DNA of 16,517 bases from DALYLB01 sp046154695. GTDB taxonomy: Bacteria; Acidobacteriota; Blastocatellia; RBC074. The notes beneath the pieces are model-generated. The model was not told the origin of the DNA, did not search any database, and saw nothing but the letters and a program-made list of their open reading frames with translations. A program made the translations under genes and the position numbers. Shown here piece by piece: positions 9,025 through 16,488 of the stretch (positions are counted from its first letter, which is position 1; each line of letters begins with the position of its first letter). The stretch lies in the NCBI GenBank assembly GCA_046154695.1, contig JBJXFI010000336.1:1-16517 (forward strand). Direction: 5' to 3'.

Positions 9025-10341
9025 ATGCCGATATCGTTGGGCCTGCGGGGCCGATTCATTCTCTATCTGCTTCTCGTTCACCTGCTCTTCGCGGGGGTGG
9101 CGATCTACCTGCTGTCGAAGAATCGCATGTGGCTGCTGGCGGTGGAGGCGGCCTTCATCGTCTCGCTCTATGTGGGAGTGCGATTGATTCGAAATCTTTT
9201 CGGGACGATCGAATTGATCGACACGGGCGCGCAGTTCATCGAAGACAGCGATTTCACCTCGCGGTTTCGGGAGGTCGGACAGCGGGAGATGGACCGGTTG
9301 ATTCAGGTCTACAACCGCATGGCCGACAATCTGCGCGAGGAGCGCGCGCGGCAGCAGGAGCAGAACTACTTTCTCGAAAAGATCATCACTGCCTCGGTAT
9401 CGGGCATCGTGACCTTCGATTTCGACGGGCGGATTTCAACCGTCAATCCGACGGCGGGGCGGCTGCTCTCGGTCTCGCCGGGAGGTCTCGCCGGGAAGCG
9501 GTTGGAGGAACTGGACCATCCGCTGGGAGCCGGGCTGGCGGAACTGGGGCAGGGCGAGTCCCGAATTCTTCCGCTGGCGGGACGCCGGCGGCTGCGCTGC
9601 CTGCGGGCGCAGTTTCTGGACCGGGGCTTCACCCGGGACTTCCTTTTGATGGAGGAACTGACCGAGGAGCTGCGGCAGGCCGAAAAAGCTGCCTATGAGA
9701 AGGTGATACGAATGATGTCGCACGAGGTGAACAATTCGGTCGGCTCGGCCAATTCCCTGCTTCATTCGTGCCTGCATTACGCGGATCAGCTTCGCGGCGA
9801 GGATCGCGCCGATTTCGAAACGGCGATGCGGGTGGTCATCGGCCGCACCGATCATCTCAACACGTTCATGCGGAACTTCGCCGACGTGTTCCGGCTGCCG
9901 CCGCCCCGGTTGCAGCCCCTTGACCCGCGGCAATTGCTGGAGGAGGTACTACCTCTTTTCCGGGCCGATTTCGAGCGGCGGAGGATCACGGTCGAGGTGG
10001 AGGCGCGGGAACAGATCGGGCTCGCGCGGCTGGATCGAGATCAGATGGAGCAGGTCTTCCTCAATCTGTTGAAGAACGCGGCCGAGGCGATCGGGGAGAA
10101 TGGCCGCATCACGCTGCGAATCGGCCGGCAAACGGGGCGGCCCTTCATCACCATCGAAGACACCGGCGAGGGGATCCCGCCCCCGGTCCGGGCGAACCTC
10201 TTCACGCCCTTCTTCAGCACGAGGGAGAACGGCCAGGGAATCGGCCTGACCGTCGTGCAGGAGATCCTGGATCAACACGGATTCGAATTCAGCCTGGAGA
10301 GCGAGCCGGGCACGCCCACGCAATTCACGATCCGGTTTTGA
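9025..10341 (+). CDS. membrane-bound PAS sensor histidine kinase partner of the NtrC-type regulator
   Basis: This 438-aa kinase has two helices at about 10-30 and 35-56 joined by only a few residues, so it lacks a periplasmic sensor domain. A HAMP-like linker follows (about 57-108), then a PAS domain (about 112-200). The H-box is MMSHEVNNSVGS with His233. The ATPase domain has N-box NLLKNAAEAI (347-356), G1 DTGEGI (379-384), F-box FFST (396-399) and G2 GQGIGL (403-408); all are intact. It should autophosphorylate and pass phosphate to Asp50 of the regulator encoded upstream. I choose the ATG at 9025 because the frame upstream (from 8923 or 8950) translates the hairpin doublet. The Shine-Dalgarno sequence is poor, so the start carries some doubt. 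It converges on the lipid kinase gene with a 14-bp gap and no clear terminator between them. Confidence 0.88.
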   Translation: MPISLGLRGRFILYLLLVHLLFAGVAIYLLSKNRMWLLAVEAAFIVSLYVGVRLIRNLFGTIELIDTGAQFIEDSDFTSRFREVGQREMDRLIQVYNRMADNLREERARQQEQNYFLEKIITASVSGIVTFDFDGRISTVNPTAGRLLSVSPGGLAGKRLEELDHPLGAGLAELGQGESRILPLAGRRRLRCLRAQFLDRGFTRDFLLMEELTEELRQAEKAAYEKVIRMMSHEVNNSVGSANSLLHSCLHYADQLRGEDRADFETAMRVVIGRTDHLNTFMRNFADVFRLPPPRLQPLDPRQLLEEVLPLFRADFERRRITVEVEAREQIGLARLDRDQMEQVFLNLLKNAAEAIGENGRITLRIGRQTGRPFITIEDTGEGIPPPVRANLFTPFFSTRENGQGIGLTVVQEILDQHGFEFSLESEPGTPTQFTIRF

Positions 10342-10355
10342 GCAGTTTTTCCATT

Positions 10356-11282
10356 TCAGGGAATGAAGAACCGGATTGCGGTGGGAATCAAGGTGATCAT
10401 CGCGGGCGTGACCCCGGCGGCCTCGCCGTCGATGTCGACGGCGAGGGGATCGTCGCCGGCGACCTCCAGTTTCGCGACCCGGTGTTCGGTGATTTTGGGA
10501 TTCTCAAGGTGAGCGCCGCGCCGGAGCCGCGGCAGTTCCCGAAGGATGTCCCAACGGCCGGCGCCGTCGGTCAAAATGACATCGATGAGCCCGTCATCCG
10601 GACGTGCATGGGGCGCCAGCATCATCCCGCCTCCGGCAAACCGCCCATTCGCCGCGACGAAAAAGTTGCTGTGGATGACCCGTTCGCATTCGTCATCCAG
10701 CCGCAGCGCGACCCGCCGATTTCGGAACCGGCGAAGCCCGTGCAGAGCCGCGAGGACGAATCGCGCATGCCCGCCGATCCATCGCGGCCAGATCTCGCGC
10801 CACGAGTTGACCAGCGCGACGGACTCGCCCCCGAGACCGAAACTGACGACATTGATCGCGCACCGCTGGACCGGCCGTCCATCGCGGTCCCGCAATGCGA
10901 CTCGCATGACATCGAGCGAAGCGGTCCTGCCGCCCTGGATGGCCTGAAGCGCCGCGCCCCGATCCGTCAGGCCGAGCGTCCGGCAAAAATCGGATCCTGT
11001 CCCGCATGGAATCAGACCGATCACCGCCCGCGGATTGATCGCCCTTCCCGCATCATCGAAATAGCCGTTGACCACTTCGCTGAGCGTCCCGTCTCCCCCG
11101 ACCGCGATGACGGTCTCCCCGCCGGCCCGCAGCGACTCCCGCGCGAGCTCCGCCGCCTCGCCCGCACGGGTCGTGCATCGCCCTTCGAAGGCGATGCCCC
11201 GCGCATCGAGCTCCCGCCGCACCGCGGCCCATTCCCGGCGCCCCCGGCCTCGCGCCGCGGTCGGATTGACGATGAAGACCAT
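10356..11282 (-). CDS. diacylglycerol/lipid kinase family protein (DagK/YegS-like)
   Basis: This 308-aa soluble or membrane-peripheral kinase probably phosphorylates a lipid such as diacylglycerol or a related amphiphile with ATP. The catalytic domain starts at once with FIVNPTA (3-9). The nucleotide-binding motif VGGDGTLSEVVNG lies at 61-73 and PCGTGSDFCR at 92-101. The C-terminal beta-sandwich has NFFVAANGRFAGGGMMLAP (206-224), DGLIDV (230-235) and VDIDGE (282-287). All are family hallmarks and the length is typical of YegS/DgkB (about 300). The ATG at 11282 begins the fold exactly, although I see no strong Shine-Dalgarno sequence. It lies 48 bp downstream of the aldolase homologue on the same strand, so the two may be co-transcribed. 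Substrate specificity, including sphingoid bases, cannot be told from motifs. Confidence 0.87.
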   Translation of the reverse strand: MVFIVNPTAARGRGRREWAAVRRELDARGIAFEGRCTTRAGEAAELARESLRAGGETVIAVGGDGTLSEVVNGYFDDAGRAINPRAVIGLIPCGTGSDFCRTLGLTDRGAALQAIQGGRTASLDVMRVALRDRDGRPVQRCAINVVSFGLGGESVALVNSWREIWPRWIGGHARFVLAALHGLRRFRNRRVALRLDDECERVIHSNFFVAANGRFAGGGMMLAPHARPDDGLIDVILTDGAGRWDILRELPRLRRGAHLENPKITEHRVAKLEVAGDDPLAVDIDGEAAGVTPAMITLIPTAIRFFIP

Positions 11283-11330
11283 AATGGTGAAGTGAACCGA
11301 TGTCTCGGCGAAACGGCATCCCGCGCCTGT

Positions 11331-12122
11331 CTATTCGAGAAGGTCCGGCTGTTCGCGCGTGATGCGCGCATAAAGCGGCTGAAACTGGAACCATCCCGCA
11401 AGCGTGGAACCGATCTGCGTGCGGGTCAGGGCCGCGTTCTCGGGGGTGATATGCATGACCTCTCCCGCCGCCTCGGCCAGGAGCTGGGCGTGGCAGCTCC
11501 GCTCCATCGTGATGAACCACCACGCGGCCTCATCCACCGACTGGCCCACCGTCAGCAATCCATGATTTCTGAGGATCACCGCCTTGTGGCTCGCCAGGGC
11601 CGCGCCGATTCGCCGCCCCTCCTCCACATCGAGGACGACGCCCGTGTACTGAGCGAAGAGCGAATGATCCTCGTAAAAGGCGCAGGCATCCTGCGTGATC
11701 GGGTCCAGCAACCGCCCGAGCGACGACCATGCCTTTCCATACATCGAATGGGCGTGCGCCGCCGCGACGCAATCCGGACGCGCCGCATGCACCTGTGAAT
11801 GAATCGCGAACGCCGCCCCGTTCACGGGAGCGTTTCCCTCGACGACCTCCCCGGTATGGCTCACCAGAACCAGGTCCGAGGCCCGAATCTGGCTGAAATC
11901 GATCCCGAATGGATTGACCCAGAAATGATCGGTCTTCTCCGGATCGCGCGCCGTGATATGACCGGCAACCCCCTCGTCAAACCCAAATTTCGCGAACAGG
12001 CGAAAGGCCGCGGCCATCCGCTGCTTCCGGTGCAGCCGCTCCTCCTCCACCGTCGCGAATACGGGAAGCTGCGGCGGCTTGTAAGATGAGCTTTTCGGCG
12101 CAATCAATGCTGCGTCCTGCAT
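11331..12122 (-). CDS. class II aldolase/adducin-like protein lacking the catalytic glutamate
   Basis: This 263-aa protein has the class II aldolase fold. The metal-binding histidines are visible: His123 and His125 in AAHAHSMYGKAWSS, and His187 in NHGLLTVG. The position of the catalytic Glu of fuculose-phosphate aldolase (SSEWRFH in that enzyme) reads GAAFAIH here, so Ala104 replaces it. This is characteristic of the adducin-like branch, whose reaction is not established. The conserved block LDPITQDACAFYEDHSLFAQYTG is at 139-161. The start at 12122 is fixed by AGGAGG on the - strand (12130-12135); the longer frame up to 12173 translates a hairpin repeat. A metal site with an altered active site suggests a different reaction or a binding role. 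It precedes the lipid kinase gene, but no shared pathway is evident. Confidence 0.85.
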   Translation of the reverse strand: MQDAALIAPKSSSYKPPQLPVFATVEEERLHRKQRMAAAFRLFAKFGFDEGVAGHITARDPEKTDHFWVNPFGIDFSQIRASDLVLVSHTGEVVEGNAPVNGAAFAIHSQVHAARPDCVAAAHAHSMYGKAWSSLGRLLDPITQDACAFYEDHSLFAQYTGVVLDVEEGRRIGAALASHKAVILRNHGLLTVGQSVDEAAWWFITMERSCHAQLLAEAAGEVMHITPENAALTRTQIGSTLAGWFQFQPLYARITREQPDLLE

Positions 12123-12129
12123 ATGGAAT

Positions 12130-12135
12130 CCTCCT
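12130..12135 (-). promoter_or_regulatory. ribosome binding site fixing the aldolase-homologue start (12122)
   Basis: On the - strand AGGAGG lies seven bases before the ATG at 12122. A 10-bp hairpin repeat unit (12146-12169) begins only ten bases upstream of it, close enough to influence ribosome access if transcribed. Confidence 0.85.
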
Positions 12136-12143
12136 TGGAAAAA

Positions 12144-12290
12144 GTGGCACAAGCTGTCCAGCTTGTGCCGCATCCATCAGACACTCTCGGAAAAAGACCG
12201 GGCCTCGTACGAGACCACTTCCGCCGCGCGACCCGCCGCACTCTTCACGCGCCCCCTCACACCCGGCACAAGCTGGACAGCTTGTGCCAC
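12144..12290. repeat. REP-like hairpin doublet B in the aldolase leader region
   Basis: A perfect 27-bp inverted repeat joins 12144-12170 to 12264-12290 across a 93-bp spacer. Each unit is a hairpin with a 10-bp stem GGCACAAGCT/AGCTTGTGCC and a GTCC (or GGAC) loop. Relative to doublet A at 8888-9013, the third stem pair of the core is A-T instead of G-C on both sides, a compensatory change. The spacer has no similarity to that of doublet A that I can see. The leftmost unit lies in the leader of the - strand aldolase gene. Confidence 0.95.
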
Positions 12291-12351
12291 CATGCTTTTC
12301 ATTGTTTCCGGGCGTCGCCACACGACGTGAATGACTCCGCGGGAAGCCTTT

Positions 12352-12404
12352 GGAGTTCCGCCTTCAGGCGGTAGGGGATATGCCAATGCCTGATCGCCTG
12401 AAGG
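12352..12404. repeat. palindromic repeat with second copy of the 18-bp element
   Basis: Positions 12352-12369 are the reverse complement of 170-187 at the left end of the window. A perfect hairpin CCGCC-TTCA-GGCGG lies at 12358-12371. CCTTCAGGCG at 12361-12370 is also inverted as CGCCTGAAGG at 12395-12404, giving the doublet layout seen elsewhere. It is a dispersed intergenic element by architecture and recurrence. Confidence 0.7.
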
Positions 12405-12453
12405 ATGACGTGAGTTAAAAATTAACACAGACCTTTCGAATTGCGGATAGCCG

Positions 12454-12489
12454 CCCCGTCGGATTAGAAAAATCCGGGGAAGAATTTTT
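12454..12489 (+). terminator. possible intrinsic terminator with no gene in front of it
   Basis: CCCCG (12454-12458) pairs with CGGGG (12475-12479), enclosing a second stem GATT/AATC (12462-12465 with 12471-12474) around AGAAA. After five purine-rich bases a T5 run follows (12485-12489). No + strand gene lies upstream, so it would end only a small RNA or act as an attenuator for transcripts entering the DUF1549 leader. The stem is interrupted, so confidence is low. Confidence 0.3.
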
Positions 12490-12652
12490 CGCATTCCCCT
12501 GTACTGACACACATTCCGCTTATAAAAACCGGCGAGGCGTGGTACATTCCACCCGATATTCTGGGATACATGCAGGAACCGGCGATCCGACGCATCTCCG
12601 CCTGTTCAGCGATATTCCCTGGTAACATTCTCACATAAGCAATGGTCTCGTG

Positions 12653-12682
12653 TTACATAACTCCGCGTGCTCCGGTTATATT
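12653..12682 (+). promoter_or_regulatory. weak candidate sigma-70-type promoter for the DUF1549 gene
   Basis: TATATT at 12677-12682 matches TATAAT at five of six positions. TTACAT at 12653-12658 is a poor -35 at an 18-bp spacing. It would give a leader of about 145 nt containing the 12730-12750 hairpin. The -35 match is weak, so treat this as a guess. Confidence 0.2.
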
Positions 12683-12834
12683 GTGATTTCTCCAGGAGCG
12701 GTGTGAGCGAACCGAAAATTAATGCGGGAAGGGCCTCGTCGTTCGGCCCTGCGAACTCTGAATCAGTCTCCAGGCTTCCCCGTAGCCAGTAGAAAAAAAA
12801 TATGACAGATTCCGTTTAAACACGGGAGGATTCT

Positions 12835-14892
12835 ATGCCGATGAAAGGTGAAACCAGAGCTTCCGGGAGGATCCGCCTGAGCCGCTTGCGTGGTTTTCTC
12901 AAGCGATTCATGACGGCCGCGTTCATTATAGGAGGAGCGTTCTTCGTTCTGGACCAGTTGGGGATCAATCCGATAATCTCGGCGCAGCGCCCGGCGAGGA
13001 AGCTGCCCAATCAATACGTCGAGAATGCCGAGTGTTCCTATATGAAGGACCCGGAGCAGTTCCGCGGCGCGCAGCAGCGCCATCGACTGCAGGTTTCGCG
13101 ATCGACAGAAGCCTTCAATGAGTCCTCGGAGCAGACGGCGACCGACCTGGTCCCGCCGCAGGAGATCCCGCGGAAAAATTATATCGATGCGATTCTCTTC
13201 AACCGGATGCAGGAGGATGGAATCCAGTCCGCGCCGATCGCGTCGGACGCCGACTACATTCGCCGCGTCACGCTGGATTTGACCGGCCGGATCCCTTCCG
13301 AGGAGACGGTGGTCAAATTCCTGGCCAGCACCGATCCGAACAAGCGGAACGCGCTGGTCGACAGCCTGATCGGGGTGCCCGAGTTCACGGATAAGTGGAC
13401 ACAGTTCTTCAGCGACCTCTTTAAGAACACCTCGAACTCGATCAACATCACGCGTTATCGCTCAGGGCGGGACGCCTTCTACAGTTACATTCGAGGCTCG
13501 ATCGAGGAAGGCAAGAGCTATGACCGGATCGTGACGGAGATGATGACGGCGCGGGGCGACAGCTTCGTCAACGGCGAGGTGAACTTCATCATCGGCGGGA
13601 ACGTCACGGGTGGACCGGCGCAGGATATCTATGACGGGTACGCGGTTCATTCGGCGACGACCTTCCTGGGGTTGAGTTCGATGGACTGCCTGTTGTGTCA
13701 CGATGGGGCCGGCCACCTGGATGCGGTGAACCTCTGGGGGGCGCAGGTCAAGCGGGCGGACGCGTGGGGGATGTCGGCCTTCTTCGCGCGCACCTCGCGG
13801 CGAGCCCAGAACGTCGGTACGAACTATCAGAAGTATATTGTGGACGAAGCCGCCACGGGCGAGTACCAGCTCAATACAACGCAGGGCAATCGCAGCGCCC
13901 GCCAGGCCGTGAACGGCAGGAACATCGCCGATCCGAAATATATGTTCGGCGGCGGCGCGCTCAGCCAGGGAGAGAATCGCCGGCAGGCGTTCGCCCGCCT
14001 GTTGGTGTCGGATCCGCAATTCGCGCGGGCGGCGGTCAACTATATCTGGGAAGAGCTGATGGTCGAGGGGCTTGTCTCGCCGTCGAGCACCTTCGATCTG
14101 GCGCGCATTCTGCCGGATGCCCAGATGCCCGACGGGTGGTCGATGCAGGCCGCCAATCCGGAGCTTCTGCAGGCGCTGGCGCAGGATTTCCGGCAGAGCG
14201 GCTTCAACCTGCGCCAGTTGATCGCGACGATCGCCAAGTCGAGCGCGTACCAGCTTTCATCCCAGTATCCCGGGGAATGGAACGCCTCGTACGTGCAGTA
14301 TTACGCGCGCAAGTTCGTTCGCCGGCTGGATGCGGAGGAGCTGCACGACGCGCTGATCACCGCGACCAATCTGCCGAACGCTTACACAATGAACGTCAAT
14401 GGAACGAACACCACCTTCCTCGGATACCAGCTTCAGGATGACCTGGGGGCGAAATCGAGGGACGTGATCTGGGCGATGCAGTTGCCGGAACCGATCGAGC
14501 CGCGCACCAATGGCGGCGTCCGCGCGTTCCTGGATTCGTTCCTGCGCGGTGATCGCGACCAGAAGCTGCGAACGAACGAGGCCTCGATCATGCAGTCGCT
14601 GAACATGATGAACAACGGAATCGTCACGGGCAGGACGGGGCAGGGCAGCCGGATCACGGGCGTCCCGAATACGCCGGAGATCCCCTCCACGGTGCGCAGG
14701 CTGCTTGCCGACACCAGCCTCTCGAACGACCAGATCGTCCAGAAACTCTATCTGACGACGCTGTCACGCTATCCGACCGATGCGGAGAAGGCGAAGCTGC
14801 TGCCTTACTTCACATCGATGGGCAAGCAGACGGCGACGGAGAGCATCCAGTGGGTGCTGCTCAACAAGGTGGATTTTCTGTTCAATTATTAA
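12835..14892 (+). CDS. DUF1549/DUF1553 domain protein with one CxxCH heme-like motif
   Basis: The function of the family is unknown; members are exported or membrane-anchored and usually encoded beside a DUF1501 protein. This 685-aa protein has a basic N-terminus and one hydrophobic segment at about 26-43, likely an uncleaved anchor or signal. The DUF1549 region covers about 112-320 and includes YIRRVTLDLTGRIPSEETV (141-159). A single CxxCH motif, CLLCH at 285-289, could bind a c-type heme. The DUF1553 region covers about 370-660 with RRLDAEELHDAL (496-507). Many planctomycete relatives carry an extra N-terminal cytochrome (PSCyt1) domain; it is absent here. GGGAGGA at 12824-12830 is four bases before the ATG at 12835 and ten before the in-frame ATG at 12841, so either start is possible. 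A gap of 42 bp separates it from the DUF1501 gene, implying one operon. Confidence 0.88.
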   Translation: MPMKGETRASGRIRLSRLRGFLKRFMTAAFIIGGAFFVLDQLGINPIISAQRPARKLPNQYVENAECSYMKDPEQFRGAQQRHRLQVSRSTEAFNESSEQTATDLVPPQEIPRKNYIDAILFNRMQEDGIQSAPIASDADYIRRVTLDLTGRIPSEETVVKFLASTDPNKRNALVDSLIGVPEFTDKWTQFFSDLFKNTSNSINITRYRSGRDAFYSYIRGSIEEGKSYDRIVTEMMTARGDSFVNGEVNFIIGGNVTGGPAQDIYDGYAVHSATTFLGLSSMDCLLCHDGAGHLDAVNLWGAQVKRADAWGMSAFFARTSRRAQNVGTNYQKYIVDEAATGEYQLNTTQGNRSARQAVNGRNIADPKYMFGGGALSQGENRRQAFARLLVSDPQFARAAVNYIWEELMVEGLVSPSSTFDLARILPDAQMPDGWSMQAANPELLQALAQDFRQSGFNLRQLIATIAKSSAYQLSSQYPGEWNASYVQYYARKFVRRLDAEELHDALITATNLPNAYTMNVNGTNTTFLGYQLQDDLGAKSRDVIWAMQLPEPIEPRTNGGVRAFLDSFLRGDRDQKLRTNEASIMQSLNMMNNGIVTGRTGQGSRITGVPNTPEIPSTVRRLLADTSLSNDQIVQKLYLTTLSRYPTDAEKAKLLPYFTSMGKQTATESIQWVLLNKVDFLFNY

Positions 14893-14923
14893 GGCTGGCC
14901 GGCGACGGCTCGAATACGAAGAG

Positions 14924-14929
14924 AGGTGA
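14924..14929 (+). promoter_or_regulatory. ribosome binding site supporting a GTG start at 14935
   Basis: AGGTGA, complementary to the 3' end of 16S rRNA, lies five bases before GTG at 14935. The alternative GTG at 14926 is inside this Shine-Dalgarno sequence and is therefore unlikely. Confidence 0.7.
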
Positions 14930-14934
14930 ATACC

Positions 14935-16416
14935 GTGGATAAACACTTACATCCCGATCATTCCTGCGAGGTTTGCAAACCGATGCGCCCGGCCAATTCC
15001 CCGCTGTGGGGGCCGACGCTCGGAAGACGAGACTTCTTTCAAATCGCCGGGACCGGCGTGGCGGGGTATTTTCTGGTCCCGAACCTCGCGGGGCAGGCCT
15101 TTGCCGACACGACGGCCGTCGGGCCGCAACTGATCGGCCGGGCGAAAAACTGCGTCTTCATTTTATTGAACGGAGCGGCGAGCCATGTGGACACGTTCGA
15201 CCTCAAGGTCGGATCGTGGACGCCGGCCGATTTCACGCCCGAGCAGACCAATGAAATTCTCTTTCCGAAGGGGTTGATGCCGACGCTCGCGCAGCACGTC
15301 AACAAGATGGGCATCGTGCGCTCGCTGCGCGCGCCCGCGCTCGCGCACGGGCTGCAGCAGACCTGGGTGCAGATCGCCCGCAGCCCCGCCTCGGCGCTCG
15401 GCAAGATCGCGCCGAATATCGGCAGCGTCGTTGCGCTGGAGTTCGAGTCCCAGCGCAAGGCCAATCAGAAGCTGCCGGGGTTTATCTCGTTCAACACCGG
15501 CGGCAATATCATCGGCCAGGGCTATTTCAGCCCTCGGTATACGCCGTTCGACACCAATGCGGCGGCGAACGGATTGACGAATCTGGCCAACCCGGCGGGG
15601 CAGGTGACGTTCGAGCGGCGGTACCAGATGCTGCAGGAGGTCGACGGCGGCCTGCGCGGGACGGGCCCCTCGCCGCTTGGTCCCGACGTCGAGAGCATGG
15701 ACGATTTCTACACCCAGAGCCGCTCGATGATGTACAACCCGGAAGTCGACGCGGTCTTCAAGTTCACGACAACCGACCAGCAGCGATATGGCAACAACGG
15801 ATTCGGAAATGCCTGCATCGTGGCCCGGAACTTGATCAAAGCCAATCTGGGAACGCGGTACATCCAGATCAATCTGGGCGGGTGGGACAATCACGCCAAT
15901 ATCTATCAGACGATCCGCAATCCGGCCCGGAACCTCGATCTGGGACTGGGCAATATGATCGCCGACATGGCGGCGACGCCCGGCAATTTTGGCGGCGGGA
16001 CGCTGCTCGATGAGACGCTGATCGTGGTGATGGGCGAGTTCGGAAGAACCGTCCGCAGCCGGAATGGCCAGCCCGGCCTGAACGATCAGGCGGGACGCGA
16101 TCACTATTTCAATCACTTCGCGATGTTCGCGGGCGGAGGAACCGTCGGCGGCCGCGTGATCGGATCGACCACGGCGGACGGCAGCGCCGTGCTCAATCCC
16201 GGTTGGTCGCAAAATCGTCCGATCGCCAATGAGGATCTCGCGGCGACAATCTATTCCGCTCTCGGAATCGATTACACGAAGGTCCGCCACGATGATCCTT
16301 TGCAGCGCGGCTTCGAATACGTGCCCTTCGCCTCACAGGGCGCCTGGTACCCCGTGAATGAACTCTTCCTCCGCGGCGTCAGCGACAAGAAGAAGATCCA
16401 ACCGCGGGCGAGGTAG
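14935..16416 (+). CDS. Tat-exported DUF1501 protein (alkaline phosphatase/sulfatase-like fold)
   Basis: This 493-aa protein belongs to DUF1501, which is distantly related to the sulfatase and alkaline phosphatase superfamily; its substrate is unknown. A twin-arginine signal is visible: GRRDFFQIAG with Arg31-Arg32, a hydrophobic stretch, and a likely cleavage after AGQAFA (52-57). Tat export implies folding, often with a cofactor, before transport. Family motifs are VFILLNGAASHVDTFD (74-89), GGWDNH (315-320), VVMGEFGRT (364-371) and GRDHYFNHFAMFAGGG (387-402), which would supply metal and active-site residues. The n-region before the signal is long and odd, with four His and a CxxC (Cys11, Cys14). 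I choose the GTG start at 14935 from the AGGTGA site. It follows the DUF1549/DUF1553 gene by 42 bp, the usual family pairing, which suggests that the two work together at the cell envelope. Confidence 0.88.
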   Translation: MDKHLHPDHSCEVCKPMRPANSPLWGPTLGRRDFFQIAGTGVAGYFLVPNLAGQAFADTTAVGPQLIGRAKNCVFILLNGAASHVDTFDLKVGSWTPADFTPEQTNEILFPKGLMPTLAQHVNKMGIVRSLRAPALAHGLQQTWVQIARSPASALGKIAPNIGSVVALEFESQRKANQKLPGFISFNTGGNIIGQGYFSPRYTPFDTNAAANGLTNLANPAGQVTFERRYQMLQEVDGGLRGTGPSPLGPDVESMDDFYTQSRSMMYNPEVDAVFKFTTTDQQRYGNNGFGNACIVARNLIKANLGTRYIQINLGGWDNHANIYQTIRNPARNLDLGLGNMIADMAATPGNFGGGTLLDETLIVVMGEFGRTVRSRNGQPGLNDQAGRDHYFNHFAMFAGGGTVGGRVIGSTTADGSAVLNPGWSQNRPIANEDLAATIYSALGIDYTKVRHDDPLQRGFEYVPFASQGAWYPVNELFLRGVSDKKKIQPRAR

Positions 16417-16488
16417 GGGCGCACATCGCGGCGAGAAGATAGACCCTCGCCGTAAAAACAACCCGATCGCCTTGTAAAAACACGAAGT

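Larger units (their letters stand above)
12405..12834 (+). other. AT-richer, structured intergenic leader of the DUF1549 gene
   Basis: No convincing gene lies here. Its composition is visibly more AT-rich than the flanking genes. Features seen are a GTTAA-AAA-TTAAC palindrome (12414-12426), nested hairpins (12454-12479), a GGGGAA/TTCCCC stem (12476-12481 with 12494-12499), a leader hairpin AGGGCC/GGCCCT (12730-12735 with 12745-12750), an A8 run (12793-12800) and GTTTAAAC (12814-12821). CGATATTC occurs twice (12554 and 12610). No known riboswitch was recognised. It is the natural place for the promoter of the DUF1549-DUF1501 pair. Confidence 0.5.

Noticed and set aside
7587..9059. A 490-codon open frame on the - strand opposite the regulator.
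   Set aside because: It spans the regulator gene and the hairpin doublet without motifs; its start lies in the kinase gene.
10338..11798. A 486-codon open frame on the + strand starting next to the kinase stop.
   Set aside because: It is antisense to the lipid kinase and aldolase genes, which have full sets of family motifs. Its composition (Arg, Pro, Asp rich) is that of a shadow frame.
12123..12173. N-terminal extension of the aldolase homologue on the - strand.
   Set aside because: The extra 17 residues are encoded by a hairpin repeat unit; AGGAGG at 12130-12135 fixes the start at 12122.
12177..12512. A 111-codon - strand open frame in the intergenic region.
   Set aside because: It reads through two repeat families (for example the PLPPEGGTPKASR part comes from the 12352 element) and has no ribosome binding site.
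12521..12526. TATAAA as a -10 element in the DUF1549 leader.
   Set aside because: No acceptable -35 was found at 16-18 bp upstream.
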